Assembly (NCBI GenBank): GCA_014607495.2
Contig: CP053156.1
Coordinates: forward strand, 8,618,001-8,682,000
Reading direction: 5' to 3'
Length of the DNA: 64,000 nt
From: Carposina sasakii
Taxonomy: Eukaryota; Arthropoda; Insecta; Lepidoptera; Carposinidae
Of the stretch, positions 11,136-22,503 are shown piece after piece. Below the pieces are notes generated by a model, which saw only the letters and a list, made by a program, of their open reading frames with translations, was not told the origin of the DNA and searched no databases. The translations under genes and the position numbers were made by a program. Position 1 is the first letter of the stretch. Each line of letters opens with the position of its first letter.

Positions 11136-13301
11136 ATGGCTTTAACTTTAAGACAGTGTTTTCTTATAACAATAGTTTTTTCTTTGAATACTACATATTT
11201 AGCTTCAAATTGTCCAGAGAAATGTATATGCAGTAATAGTACAGGAGTGTGTGATGTATGTTCGTATAATTTAACAGCGAAGGAACTAACAAATGTGTAC
11301 AATATTTCTGTTTGTTGTAACGAAGATTCAAATTTGACGACATTTTTTCAAAGGTGGCAGAACAAAACTTTCACCGAGGTGGTCGCAAATTATGAAACCA
11401 CATGTGAAGCTAGGACTATCAATATAGATCTGCCATTACTAGACGTGTTTTCAATTGTTGTTAAGAATAACAGCATTAAGAAAATTAAGATCAACATCAA
11501 AACACAAAATTTACGTGGAATTGATTTATCCTCAAATAATATACAATACATTACAAAAGGTCTCTTTAATAGCTTCTCAAACCTTCGTAACTTGATTTTG
11601 AGTAAAAATGAAATCATCAATATACTTGAGGGAAGTTTTAATGGGTTATCAAAATTAGAAACGTTGGACCTGTCTGAAAATAACTTGACTGCTTTACCGA
11701 ACGTTTTCACGCCGCTGAAAAGTTTACAACATTTGAACCTAAGCAGGAATAACATTCAATTTATACACGAGAATTATTTTAATAACTGGCTGTTACAACA
11801 CTTGGATGTGTCACATAATAATTTGCGACAAGTTGCCCCGGGGGCTTTACAACTGTTACCGAATTTGGCTCGGCTTTTGCTTACGGACAATCCACATCTA
11901 GGCATTACTCAATTGGACGCACAGCTGTTGGTCGGCACTGGAAGTCGGCTCCAACAAATAGACGCCTCAAGGACTGGTCTTTATCAAGTCCCAGAAGCTT
12001 TCACACATTCGGTCCGATTCTTATCTCTAGTGGGAAATAGAATATCGTCCATTAGATGCGGAGATCTCGATAGTTACCCACTGTTACAATCATTGGATTT
12101 CTCCAATAACAAAATGACATCAGTCGAAGATGATTCCTTGGGAAGGTTAGAGATGCTGCTGTTTTTGAATTTCAACACAAATGCCATGATAAATGTACCG
12201 AGGTCTTTACCTGATGAATTGAAGTACTTATCTATCAATAACAATTTAATACAAAACTTAACGATACCCGACTTTAAAGGCCTGCCTAGTTTACGAATAC
12301 TGATGTTGCAAAATAATCAGATTCAGTATATACAAGATCATGTATTTGATGATTTGCTTTCTTTAGAAATGTTGGACATATCGAACAATCCCTTACAAGC
12401 ACTATCACCGAGTACTTTTGACGGTCCATTATCTTTACGAGATCTAAGGCTATGTTACCTAAATTTGAGTGTACCTGAGCAAGACGGTTCATTCCCTATG
12501 TCATCCCCGGAGAGTGTACAAATGCTGCACCTGCAATCCAGTCCAGGTCTAGCGAGACAACTCCTTGCCGACTCCGCAGCCTTAGCCGCTTTCTCACACT
12601 TACAGTACTTAGATCTACGAATGAATAACCTTTCAGAAATCAGAAATGATTTACTCTTTTACCTTGTACAGTTAAAAACGTTGCGGTTACATGGCAACAG
12701 TATTAACTGCAGTGCCGAATTATGGCTGAAAGATTGGATGAGCTGGAATATAAGCCAGTCTAATGGTGAGAATTGTTACTACTCTACTCCAGAAGTAAAA
12801 GCGGAAATTAGTAAATACAACTGCACATTTCCAGAGACATTTACTATAAGCGACAGTCTCCCTCCCGTTAACCTGTACAGCACGGAAATGATAAACAAAT
12901 TATTAAGATACTACGGATATTTAAGTAACAAAACTGAAAGAGCATCTTTTAAGAAAGAGAATTTACAAATTCATGAGAATCTTACTGAAGCATCCTTTAA
13001 GAGCCAAATAAATGAAAAAATCCCTAAAGACTCGCTTCAAACGGGGAAAAAAGATATGAATTATCAATCAATGAATGAAAATAAGATTCCGTTCACTGAA
13101 TATTTAAACGAGAGTGCAATATTCAAGGCACGAGAGTCCTCAAAAGTTCTCGATCAAAATAAAATTCAGAACGATCATATTAGCATTGATCATAAGTTCT
13201 TAGACATTGACCCAAACCTTTCATTTCCATCGAGAAATCAAAGAAAGATTCGGTTAAAAATTCACAAAATCATTACAGAAATAAATCTGGAAAACGATTG
13301 A
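11136..13301 (+). CDS. Leucine-rich repeat ectodomain protein (frame stops before the membrane anchor)
   Basis: A 721-codon frame. The start ATG has an acceptable context (GAAATGG) and an in-frame TAG 27 bases upstream (11109-11111). Residues 1-23 form a signal peptide. A Cys cluster (C26, C30, C32, C39, C42) resembles an LRR N-terminal cap. About 15 LRRs with the LxxLxLSxNxI pattern run from about residue 129 to 520, e.g. LRNLILSKNEI and LETLDLSENNL. A short C-terminal cap follows (NSINCSAELWLKDWMSWN), then a polar Lys/Asn/Ser-rich stalk to the stop. N-glycosylation sequons are frequent. Such proteins act in cell adhesion or signalling at the cell surface. As written the product would be secreted, but the anchor lies in the overlapping frame at 13211-13621. 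It is intronless over the coding part. I do not recognise the orthologue. Confidence 0.85.
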   Translation: MALTLRQCFLITIVFSLNTTYLASNCPEKCICSNSTGVCDVCSYNLTAKELTNVYNISVCCNEDSNLTTFFQRWQNKTFTEVVANYETTCEARTINIDLPLLDVFSIVVKNNSIKKIKINIKTQNLRGIDLSSNNIQYITKGLFNSFSNLRNLILSKNEIINILEGSFNGLSKLETLDLSENNLTALPNVFTPLKSLQHLNLSRNNIQFIHENYFNNWLLQHLDVSHNNLRQVAPGALQLLPNLARLLLTDNPHLGITQLDAQLLVGTGSRLQQIDASRTGLYQVPEAFTHSVRFLSLVGNRISSIRCGDLDSYPLLQSLDFSNNKMTSVEDDSLGRLEMLLFLNFNTNAMINVPRSLPDELKYLSINNNLIQNLTIPDFKGLPSLRILMLQNNQIQYIQDHVFDDLLSLEMLDISNNPLQALSPSTFDGPLSLRDLRLCYLNLSVPEQDGSFPMSSPESVQMLHLQSSPGLARQLLADSAALAAFSHLQYLDLRMNNLSEIRNDLLFYLVQLKTLRLHGNSINCSAELWLKDWMSWNISQSNGENCYYSTPEVKAEISKYNCTFPETFTISDSLPPVNLYSTEMINKLLRYYGYLSNKTERASFKKENLQIHENLTEASFKSQINEKIPKDSLQTGKKDMNYQSMNENKIPFTEYLNESAIFKARESSKVLDQNKIQNDHISIDHKFLDIDPNLSFPSRNQRKIRLKIHKIITEINLEND

Positions 13302-13621
13302 ACACACCGATTAGCATGTCTAATAAAACCGACGTTATTAACTTAAGCAATGGAGTAAAATATACTGCAGTATCAGAGAACTCGACTTCTGGCACAGAAT
13401 TTACGACCAATACGAGTGACAAAACGGAATACTCACCTTATCAATCGCATCACAAGAACTACGCACCGTATATCGGCACGGTAGCGGTTTCTAGCTTGAT
13501 AATAATGTCTTTGATCCTTTGGGCGAGCTTCCGATTGAGGTATCGGAGAAGAAGGCCCTTAGAAACCGAGGCCGAAGATCAGATAGAGGTGTCCAACATA
13601 TCCGGCGGCGTACTATGGTGA
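13211..13621 (+). CDS. Transmembrane and cytoplasmic tail of the LRR protein, in the -1 frame
   Basis: This frame opens after a TGA at 13208-13210 and overlaps the end of the ectodomain frame by about 90 bases. It has no good ATG at its start. It encodes a Ser/Thr/Asn-rich stalk with several N-glycosylation sequons, one hydrophobic helix at about 13469-13534 (YIGTVAVSSLIIMSLILWAS), a stop-transfer cluster RLRYRRRRP, and an acidic tail ending ISGGVLW then TGA at 13619-13621. This is the architecture of the C-terminus of a type I single-pass receptor. It fits the upstream ectodomain, so both parts almost certainly belong to one gene of about 830 residues. The shift must lie between 13211 and 13298. 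No canonical slippery heptamer is in phase there. Short A runs (13256-13260, 13291-13294) make a one-base deletion or assembly error plausible. Confidence 0.7.
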   Translation, partial: PKPFISIEKSKKDSVKNSQNHYRNKSGKRLNTPISMSNKTDVINLSNGVKYTAVSENSTSGTEFTTNTSDKTEYSPYQSHHKNYAPYIGTVAVSSLIIMSLILWASFRLRYRRRRPLETEAEDQIEVSNISGGVLW

Positions 13622-13994
13622 CACCTGAGGGCAGCCGACCCGACACCCTTTGAATATGACTCCCTTTTGACGTAGCACTAATGTAAGTATATTATTAATT
13701 GCCTACTTTAATTAACCTAATTAAACTGCGGTGTTGTTTGCATAATGGACTCGGAATAATTACCCTATGGACACCTAAGTGAAAGCTGTATCAAAAACAT
13801 TTGTAGGAACATGATCAAATCAACACGCAATAAGAACATTTAGAACCTACCTACCTAATCATAAAGCGATTCACGTAATTTTTCGCGACATAAATTTGTT
13901 CGCAAATGTACACGCGGTCTATATTGGGAAGTTGCTCTAGGAATCATATTAATTTAGATGGATTTGGTTGATCATATTCTTTTTTTTAATAGCC
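13622..13994 (+). other. Start of the presumptive 3' UTR of the LRR gene
   Basis: AT-rich sequence immediately downstream of the TM-encoding frame, with no new gene. No AATAAA lies close to the stop, so the transcript probably extends further. Confidence 0.35.
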
Positions 13995-14152
13995 TATTCC
14001 GTGTCCCACTGCTGGGCAAAAGCTTCCCCCATTTGAGCCCACACTTGTCTTGTTCCCGCTATAGTGGCCCATTCTGGCAGAAACATATCCAGATCGTCCC
14101 TCCATCTTCTCCTAGGTCTTCCCCTACGCCGGTTTCCGTCTATAGGCATATT
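13995..14152. repeat. LINE/SINE-type fragment (CCCACTGCTGGGC module)
   Basis: Contains CGTGTCCCACTGCTGGGCAA and later CCAGATCGTCCCTCCATCTT, then CTTCCCCTACGCCGGTTTCC. I recognise these phrases as part of widespread lepidopteran non-LTR repeats in antisense orientation. Only about 160 bp are present. Confidence 0.5.
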
Positions 14153-14536
14153 AATTACCGATATTTTTATTTTGTAAATGTAGCCTTAGTTTAAATGTTA
14201 AGTCCCTTAATCGATTAATCTACTCGAGCCTCTGCTGGTTAATTGGATTTCCATATTTAGTAGGTATTTCCCCAAAGGAAGGTGAGTTTGATATTTTTTA
14301 ATGCCTCAATATTTTATGTCCCTCGAGGTCGTTAGCATGCACTACGTTTTACCCATTGTATCTCACCAAATGCCATCAAAATAGATGAGGTGGTTTTTTC
14401 ATAAATACTAATAATGTTTGTTACTATTTCATTAGTTCCATACTAGGTTCTACTATTTGTTTTTGTATAAATATACTTATTTTACTATGTTCATAATCAA
14501 CAAAACATTATAACAATCGAGCATCTTTTACACATA
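14153..14536. other. AT-rich spacer, possible 3' UTR continuation
   Basis: No gene or repeat terminus recognised. Confidence 0.25.
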
Positions 14537-14894
14537 CAGGGTGAAAGTGACAGCCAGGAAAATATTGATATGAGGCGAATACCACAGGAAAATATTGTGC
14601 GAAAATTTTCGCACATTACACAATAACCAATAAGCCAATTTAACTAGTCACAGGATCGCCCAATAGGTATAATTGGCGTGAAAAGCAAACATTACGAATA
14701 ATCAAATTAAAAATACATTTCCTGCGAGTAATAACAATGTCTGGCACGCGGAATGCAGAGGTCGTGAGTTTGATTCCCACCCGGGTGAGGAATTTTTTCC
14801 ATTTCTTTATTAATAATTTTATAATGTCGTATAACTCAAAACAATGGTAGTTGTTCAACATTTCAGTATTTTCCTGGCTGTCACACACACCCTG
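14537..14894 (+). mobile_element. CAGGGTG-type MITE carrying a nested SINE
   Basis: Terminal inverted repeats are CAGGGTG...GACAGCCAGGAAAATA from 14537 and its near-complement TATTTTCCTGGCTGTCACAC ending CACCCTG at 14894. TA dinucleotides flank both ends, suggesting a TA target duplication as in Tc1/mariner-type MITEs. The interior matches 6281-6472 except for an inserted SINE at 14742-14822. Confidence 0.85.
14742..14822 (+). repeat. 5'-truncated tRNA-derived SINE with 6-bp target duplication
   Basis: Starts in the anticodon-arm region of the SINE (TGGCACGCGGAATGCAGAGG) and keeps the B-box, the CCCACCCGGGTGAGG segment and the tail. AATGTC occurs on both sides (14736-14741 and 14823-14828). 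The uninterrupted MITE at 6281-6472 shows the empty site. 5' truncation plus a target duplication is the pattern expected from LINE-driven target-primed insertion. Confidence 0.85.
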
Positions 14895-17300
14895 TATAAT
14901 TACGTTTTTTCAGCTATTTCATGCAGTGCCGTAAATAGCCTTTTCTGCGCTCTGTGTACGTATGTTGTCCGCATTAAAGCATAGGATATAAATTTTTGTC
15001 TTAGAACAAATATAACGATTAACATACCGGTAGATCCAAAGACACTGGCTGGTTTCATATTAAACATTATTAATGTTGGCGGTGAATTCGGACGGTATAT
15101 ATATCGATACCAGTAGGTCTTTCTCTGTCAGGGAAGTGCTCAAAAGATTTTGTTTCTCGAATTTGTACTTACAAACGATTTTTTTCCGAGAAATTAATTA
15201 TTATATCTTAGATTTTGATAGGTACCTACTATTTGATAAACATCCTTATTTCTCTTTCTCAGGTTAAGGCGGTCGGCTGCAAGAGACAGGGGTGTGTATT
15301 GTGATAATATTTGGACGTACATTATTTTTCTATGAAATAAGTACAAATAGATTGGCTGCGGACGGTTGTTTGTATTTAAACTGATATAAATTATCGTTAA
15401 GACTATAGATATCTAGCGATATTTTTGTGTAAAATTGTAGTAGCAATGCGATCCTTTATAATTTTACTTTGAACTAAGTATGTTCTTAGATTTGAAACTA
15501 TTTTGTAAATCAGTATGTAACATACTAGATATTTGATGCGCCAAAATTTGCAATGAGCTAATCACGTCTTCCCTGTTACCTTTTGTATATGTACATTTTT
15601 AAATATTGAGCGTAAGCTATTTCTCGACGTGTACCAAAGTAGTGTCAAAGTATACGTTTATGTTTTTTTATGATGTACTTGTAAACATTTGCGGGTACGG
15701 ATCAAAATAGTATACCACCCTCTTGTTATGTATATTACAAAAGCAATGCCAAAGTAAAAGTGGTACAGTTATAGCTGATCGCTTATAAGTCTCTATGTAA
15801 GAGCAATCGCAAAATAGTTTTTAATTGCAGCATAATGATTGTATAATTTTCTCTATCGCATTTCTTAACTACTTCGTTATTGCAAGACCTTGGTCACCTC
15901 CATGATAAAGCCTACCGGATCAATATTCCCTTTGTTCTAATATAACGTATTTGCTCTAAAACTGAGCCTGAACCTAAAGTTATTTTAGATGTCCAACGCT
16001 TAAATTAAGACTTATAAAAATATATTGTAATATTTCATTACTTTATTTTTTCTGTTCTTTGATTTAAAGTAAATATTAAGGAGAATTAATTCAACTGTAT
16101 CAAAGCACTTCGAAGAAAATCACATAATGTTGTTACAAAATCATACTCCAGCAACTATATAATAACCAATTTTGGTGCTCGTTACCAGATGAAATCGTTT
16201 AAAAACGTTCCCGTGCTTCGTAGAATTTTGGCCGACACTATCAATAGAATATTAATGTTATAACTGATGTCCGTGATGTCGCTTGCCTTGCCGTTTTGAT
16301 AGATTTCTTTTTATACTATAATATTAAGTTAACTTAGATTAACCAATGTTATTATTGCGTTTCATAAAAATATTATGTACGAAATCCGTAAAAAATTAAC
16401 CACATCGTAGTACGTCCAGCCCCTGGTGCGTTCCTCGCGTTTATGTTAATTAAGTTCTAATTCCGCCAGTGCTTTAGAGTGAAAAAGCGTATTTGGAACG
16501 TAGCGTATTATTGTTAAAATATTTCAAACGAAATATGGCATGATTAAATCAATATTCACGATTAGGACGTTGCAAAATTGTACAAGATTATTGGCATAAA
16601 ATGAATAAAGGTTATTATTTACAGAATTTAGGCCTCACTAGCTTACCTATACATAAATTATTATTTATCCTGTGATTTACGGACTGGTGCATGTGTGCCA
16701 AATGTAATTAGTATTTTTCTTAAAGCCAACTGCCAGTTTAGTTGTAGTTTTAAAGGTTTTAATCTTCTTTTATTGTAACTTTTACCTTTGTTATACTTAT
16801 AATATATTTATTCAGCACTGCATTAAGGGCACATAACTCTCATTGAATTTTCAGACTTCACGCACATGCTACGGCCTATCCACGCTGTTTCACTAGACTT
16901 GTGGTTCCCATTCATATCTTCTACAAATATAGAGTTGGTGCCCGGTATTTAGTTCGCTATATAAAGACAAACAATTACCTAAAATGAGCTATAAATTGTG
17001 GGAAAAATATGTAGATGATATTTTGTACTTTTTCTGTTATTATTATTTGTTATTTTTGCTTATTAACATTACATTAAACTTACAATAAAGTTCAAAAGTT
17101 CGTATATGCCAGTGTGTAAAACGTTATAAATATCATCTTTCACTCATCACTCTGAAACTAAGGTTGTAACTTGATATAATAACATTTTGGAGACAATCAT
17201 GTGTAGATATATGTTTTTATGTAAATCGTAGTTTATTGTGTACAAACAGATAGGCAAGGTTGAATAAAATTAATAGAATGAGTACCTACGTATTTTTATT
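14895..17300 (+). other. AT-rich region, possible long 3' UTR of the LRR gene
   Basis: No ORF of interest. Candidate poly(A) signals GAATAAA lie at about 16606 and 17264, the latter just after a run of TTTATGTAAATCGTAG-like sequence. The region lacks the dispersed repeats seen elsewhere, which would fit selection on a long UTR or simply unique intergenic DNA. Confidence 0.3.
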
Positions 17301-20165
17301 TTCACCAAAACAATTTGCATTTTGCGACCAATTGAACGATGTATTTTATTTGTTCATTCAAATATTTAACAACTAACACCAAAACATCGAAAATAGTGTA
17401 ATTTGGTTTTTACAAATATTCTTCAAAGCTATAAATAATTAATTTTTCTGATATCACAATACTAGGAGGGGTATTAATATACATGCCTATTTATCGAAAA
17501 TTCAGAAATGTAGAAATATCAATGACACACGAAATATTCCTAGAATAAATTCCAATATAATATTTGAAACTTCTTAGACTTCGTTACAAAACTGAACCTA
17601 AATATTAAAGGTATATTCAACGATAGGTAGATATTGAAATAATTTCCATTTAACAAATTTTTACAAACCAAAGAAAGACTATTTATACTCCCTACTACAG
17701 GACCAACATCATAAAAGACTCATAACATATCCTAAGTAGTATGTATAAGGCACTCCACAGGTCTTTTCAAGCGGGATATTTGAAGTAACTGTATTGTTTC
17801 ATCATAATAATATGATTATTTAAATTTAGCTTCACAGGTGCTACAGAAATATACATTCTTTTATACATAGTTAATGGTCTGAACCGATAACGCAAAAGTT
17901 GCAACTGTGACCGAACGCTGATTCGCTTTTAATTGTAATAATTGAATCGGAAAACCGCACATCAGCGATGCACTTGCGAGCGAACATCTATCCTTTATAA
18001 ATAATTGTACCTACCTTGATTGCTCTGAATACGAGCAGTGACAAGAAATAGTCGTGCTGTAGCTTACCATTTAAAAGGTTCCACTGAACAATGTTATTTA
18101 AGAAAGCTCACGCTCAAGCGCTTTTTACCTAATTAAATGTGATTACAAAAATCTTTAGATATTATTTAAGCTAAACATAGTCTAATTTTGACAGATATTT
18201 CATATGCTTCGTTGTGTTTTCAGTGTGTTATACTTTAGGTGCGGCTTTGTAATAAAATCTATAATATCCATTGGGGGTTCCGGAACGTTTTCAATAGGTA
18301 TACCCGCGGGCCATCCTGAATGCGGTGCGTTCTGTGGTCGTATGTAAATACCGCACCAACCGAACTCCTTCTTTATCAAACGCAATCAAGTTTCCTCGAA
18401 TGAAAAATGCCAAAAATAAAAGTAACCGCTCTAAACTTCGGAACTTGTGCGAATAAAAAAGTCCCCAAACTCTCAGACTGGCACTTTTAAAGTACCTTAA
18501 TATTATTCGACTCAATATTTGTCAGTTCTTTCTCACTTCGTAAACTTCTTTTTCTTTGGTTCGTTGCTAATTTACCTACAAAAATACAGAATTTATTCTA
18601 TAATTATTGTGAAAGCATTACTTATGCCAACTGCTTAATCTTCGGTTTAATTCGGTTTTAATTCTGTGGGTTTTATTTTAAATGACGTCTCTCAGACACG
18701 ATGTCTCTGTCTGTTATATGAAAAAAGCGAAACAGTTTGCTTATTCACGGATAAAATAAAATCCAGGATTAAGTATTTGACACAAGTGGTGCTAGAACAT
18801 GAGCATCAGACATTGTATCCTTAAAAAGGTTTAGGGTGTTTATAAAAATTGCGTCTAAAACACTGTTTAAAAATGACATTTGACAGCAAAATATATGGAA
18901 TATCTGTCATAATTCTAGATAGTCATAGCTAAACATTGCCTTAGCTATAACAATGTTTAACGTTTTAGTAATAACAGAGTTGGTATTTGTTAAGACAGAT
19001 TTACGTTGGTTTCGTGTATAAACAAAAATGCGTCCAATTAAAATGAATAGAGTGTACCTCGATAATGATTTTTCAATATTTGTATTGAGTAAGAAAGTAA
19101 GCGTTCGTCCTTTTCTTGTTAAACGTCCGCCGGTTGTTTGTGTTGCTCGCTACAGGGGAGATAACTCAAATATGCTGTAATAAAATATTTAATTATCTAT
19201 AGATGCGTAGAGCTGAAGTTCCACGCTAAAGTATATAATAATGTTATGATTACAATGTTTGTTTTATATCGACTTGTACTTATATTGTCTTTATATTGAC
19301 TTGTACCTTTAATAGAATTATATTACATAAATTCGTATGTAAATTTACAAGGATATTGACAACCTAGGATCTAGGTAATAATCATGAGCTGCTTTTATGC
19401 TATGAAAATTACTGTTAGTTAGAACTTGCTAACACTTCAAGAAAAAAACTAGGTGACTTGGTGGTTCTTCATCTTCTTTATTGGTTCTTGGTTGGACTAA
19501 GATTTTTTGTTGTTGTATAGTTTGGAAGGATTGTCGAATGGATTATTTTATACTTACAATATCCATGTAGTAAATAAATATCTATTATAGTACTTCAACA
19601 TCTATTTAAGTGTTCAAAAAGGTAGATATGCAATGCAATGAGATTCATTGCGCTTCATTTGGCTCGTCTTAGTGGGGACTTCATAATTATCTTACAAAAG
19701 TCACCTGTTAATATTGAACTAATAATTATTAAACAGTAAATTAAACGTAAACTATACTATACACGTAAGCTACTTGAGGCACAGCGGAGGCACACATCCC
19801 GCAGCTACGGGCGGGCGAGACAAACAATTCGCTTCAATATTGATACTCGTCTGGTACTAAAACACGCACCTCTGATATACTAGAGTGTTCCTCAATTGAT
19901 TCAGAATTAGAAGTTAATATTTGGTAATTGAATTCTGTCATATCTAAATTATTCCTACTGCAGTGTTTCATGTTGTAATATGTATGTTGTAATAGTATAA
20001 GGCCCTTTAGTAACTTCTACTCAAAATGTTATTTTATGTTTTTTTTTGTTTGTGAATAGTAAAACACATACATACATAGTACCTACATATTTTCAACTGT
20101 TCACATTTTTTTAGAGACGACCTCATCAAAATAATTTTTATTATGATTATTGTCTGATAATTGTA
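17301..20165. other. Unassigned intergenic DNA
   Basis: About 2.9 kb with no recognisable gene, RNA or repeat boundary. At 18840-18985 there is an ATAGTCATAGCTAAACATTG / TTAGCTATAACAATGTTTAA block with loose internal inverted symmetry. Confidence 0.3.
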
Positions 20166-20640
20166 ATGGGAAGTTGCGTCATATCTTTGACTCATCCTTG
20201 CCACAATGCCTCAAGCCAAGGTGTTCGATCAATGCGTTCTACCAGCCATGACTTACGGAGCCGAGACGTGGAACCTGACGGTGGGGCTGGCTCACCGATT
20301 ACATGTCACTCAGAGAGCTATGAAAAGGTCAATGCTCGAAATCTCGCGAATGGACAAAGTCCGAAACGAGATTATCCGGCAGAAGACCAAAGTGACAGAC
20401 ATAGTCTCGAAATGTAGCAGACTGAAGTGGCAGTAGAGTGAACGGGTTCTCGAATGGAGACCGTGCCTCGGCAAGCGTAGCGTTGGGCGCCCTCAGGCCA
20501 GATGGACCGATGACTTAAAGAAGATGGCTGGTAGTGACTGGATGGCAAAAACGGGAGATCGAGCCATGTGGCGTACACTGGGGGAGGCCTACGTCCAGCA
20601 GTGGACTGCAATAGGCTGACGATGATGATGATAAATTGTT
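20166..20640 (+). pseudogene. RTE-type LINE 3' end (reverse transcriptase C-terminal region)
   Basis: Translation in shifting frames gives GKLRHIFDSSLPQCLKPKVF, then CVLPAMTYGAETWNLT, LHVTQRAMKRSMLEISRMD, and after an in-frame TAG (20434-20436) ERVLEWRPCLGKRSVGRPQA and WRTLGEAYVQQWTAIG. This is the C-terminal tail typical of RTE-type LINE reverse transcriptases in Lepidoptera. The tail is a short GAT run (GATGATGATGATA). The copy is 5' truncated to about 475 bp and carries frameshifts and a stop. Confidence 0.85.
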
Positions 20641-22088
20641 ATGTGCAGATTTTCCAATGGTCAGGTAGTCTATTGGAGGATAAAGTTGATGCTGTTTCTA
20701 CCTTGATCAAGTTTGAGAGAAAGATAGCATCTTTATCCTTAAATTAACAAATCCTAATATTCAAAAAGTTAAAATATCACATGCTTCCGCTATATTTTTA
20801 TCGTTGATTTCACGAGACTGCAACCACGTCAGAGAGAGTCACGGAGAAAATACAAAATGAAGGTGTCCTAACAATGACATACTTTCTTTACCGAAACTAG
20901 AGCCGCCGCACCGCTGTTGCAAGAGGGATTGGACGTTTTCTCACTAGACGGTACGACAACGACACGACCCCGGCCAGGACACGACCACGATACGCTCCTT
21001 CATTAGATGACAAAATGTCCTTGTCGTGTCGTCTCTGGTAGAAAAACGCTCATTGGGAGAAGGTAGAGATGGAGACGGGGAATTATAGAAATGTCAATAA
21101 CAACTCCATGTCATATGTACTTAATGGTGTAGACTGTAGAGTGAAAGGCAAACAGCTTCCAGCCATCGTTCCAATATTGATACTGCCCCTCGGTTCCACC
21201 CTTACTGGTTTCAATTATTTAATACGTCTAATTCAAGAAGCCTGTAGCCCTCTCTACTAATTGGGGTATTGTGTTCCGTAATTAGTTGTAACAGGCCGGA
21301 AAATAGAAGGGATTTTTGAAGTGTATGAATGAGTCATGATTCTTTGGAAGCGCTCACATGCGTTTAACCCCTTTTTCTCGTCTATTTTCTCGACTATTTT
21401 CCAAAGCCCACTCGAAATCGTCTATGAAACTATCAGATAATAATTTGCTATCCCCGCTTAGCATATATAACTAATTTTTAACTGGTTGCTATTTATAAAG
21501 GTATTTGATTTATTATCATCATAGTTCATAATAAAATCATTGCTATATTATTTTAATGAAATAGAACTTTCAGTATTATTGGACTCACTTTATAAATCAT
21601 AATTGTAGCAGGCAAAGCAAAGGCTGTTAATCCCACTCGGTTTTAATAACGGACCCCTATTTTAATCCGGGTCTTTAATTAAAATTGTAGCAGAAAATAT
21701 TATTAACCTCAGTGGCGACCTCTTACGGCGCGAATTATTGGAAAGTTTAACCGTCTTTAGTGTATTGGAGCTATTTTCATAGGAGACCCTTTAGACGACA
21801 ATTGATGGAATGCTTTATTCGACTTCAAATATCAAATACTTATTCAGTTAGAATCATATTTATTTAATTAATCGATAATATTAATAGTACATAATTACTA
21901 AAGAATACGGATAGTACTACTATCCTACTGCATTAGTTTCGTAGTAGATACTACGAAATACTACGAATTACTACGAACATTTTGAACGTTCTGCATTTTC
22001 GTATTTATTTCTATAAATTATTACGTAGTAGGAAGGAAGTAAACGTTAAAATACATTAAATATATGCAGTAGTATAATGTTACCTATA
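20641..22088. other. Unassigned, with a small TACGAA hairpin/tandem cluster
   Basis: No gene found. At 20940-21050 there are repeated ACGACACGACC-type strings around GTCGTGTCGTC, probably a decayed MITE. At 21937-21977 TTTCGTAGTAGATACTACGA forms a hairpin that runs into tandem TACTACGAA units. Confidence 0.35.
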
Positions 22089-22468
22089 CAGGATGATTTT
22101 TGGTCGTCAACTTTCCCGAAAACTACGGAATTTCCTCATCATCACGATCATTTTTCTCCATGGAAGCATACCTGGGAAGTGTCTGGTTTCCAAAATATTA
22201 GGGTCCAAAGTTGAGTAAATAGACTGCGTTTTTCTGCATAAATGCACATAGACGCGCGTAGCAGGATTTTTTCACGAAAAATAATTAATATCTGTCTATA
22301 AAAAACTAACATAAACACTAGACACTATAAATTTCGCACGATCAAGGAATTTAAAATTAAAAAAAAAAAAAAAAAAATTCCCAGCATTTTTTTGGCATAA
22401 ATTTACTTTATTTCATGTATAGAATACGTACCCTTCGTTAAAGGTGAAGGCCACAAAAAAACACCCTG
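22089..22468. mobile_element. 380-bp MITE, copy 1 (inverted relative to copy 2)
   Basis: Begins CAGGATGATTTTTGGTCGTC and ends CAAAAAAACACCCTG, with TA on each flank. The reverse complement aligns end to end with 36902-37281, including GGAAGCATACCTGGGAAGTG and the GTACCCTTCGTTAA block. Both copies span 380 bp. The interior has an A19 run (about 22361) and no coding capacity. Confidence 0.85.
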
Positions 22469-22503
22469 TATTTTGGCCGTTACCCAAGTCATCTTCTATA
22501 TCT

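Noticed and set aside
11390..12492. Minus-strand frames within the LRR gene (11390-11755, 12286-12492)
   Set aside because: They lie opposite a strong LRR coding frame and are compositional shadows.
13030..13060. Programmed -1 frameshift at the A6 run in GGGGAAAAAAG
   Set aside because: The -1 frame is closed by TGA at 13208-13210, so a shift this early could not reach the TM region. Any shift must occur after 13210.
20166..20436. Host gene with frames of 83 and 76 codons
   Set aside because: The sequence is the 3' end of an RTE-type LINE with frameshifts and a stop.
21937..21977. CRISPR-like or functional tandem array of TACTACGAA
   Set aside because: Only a few 9-bp units without spacers in eukaryotic DNA; simple slippage around a hairpin explains it.
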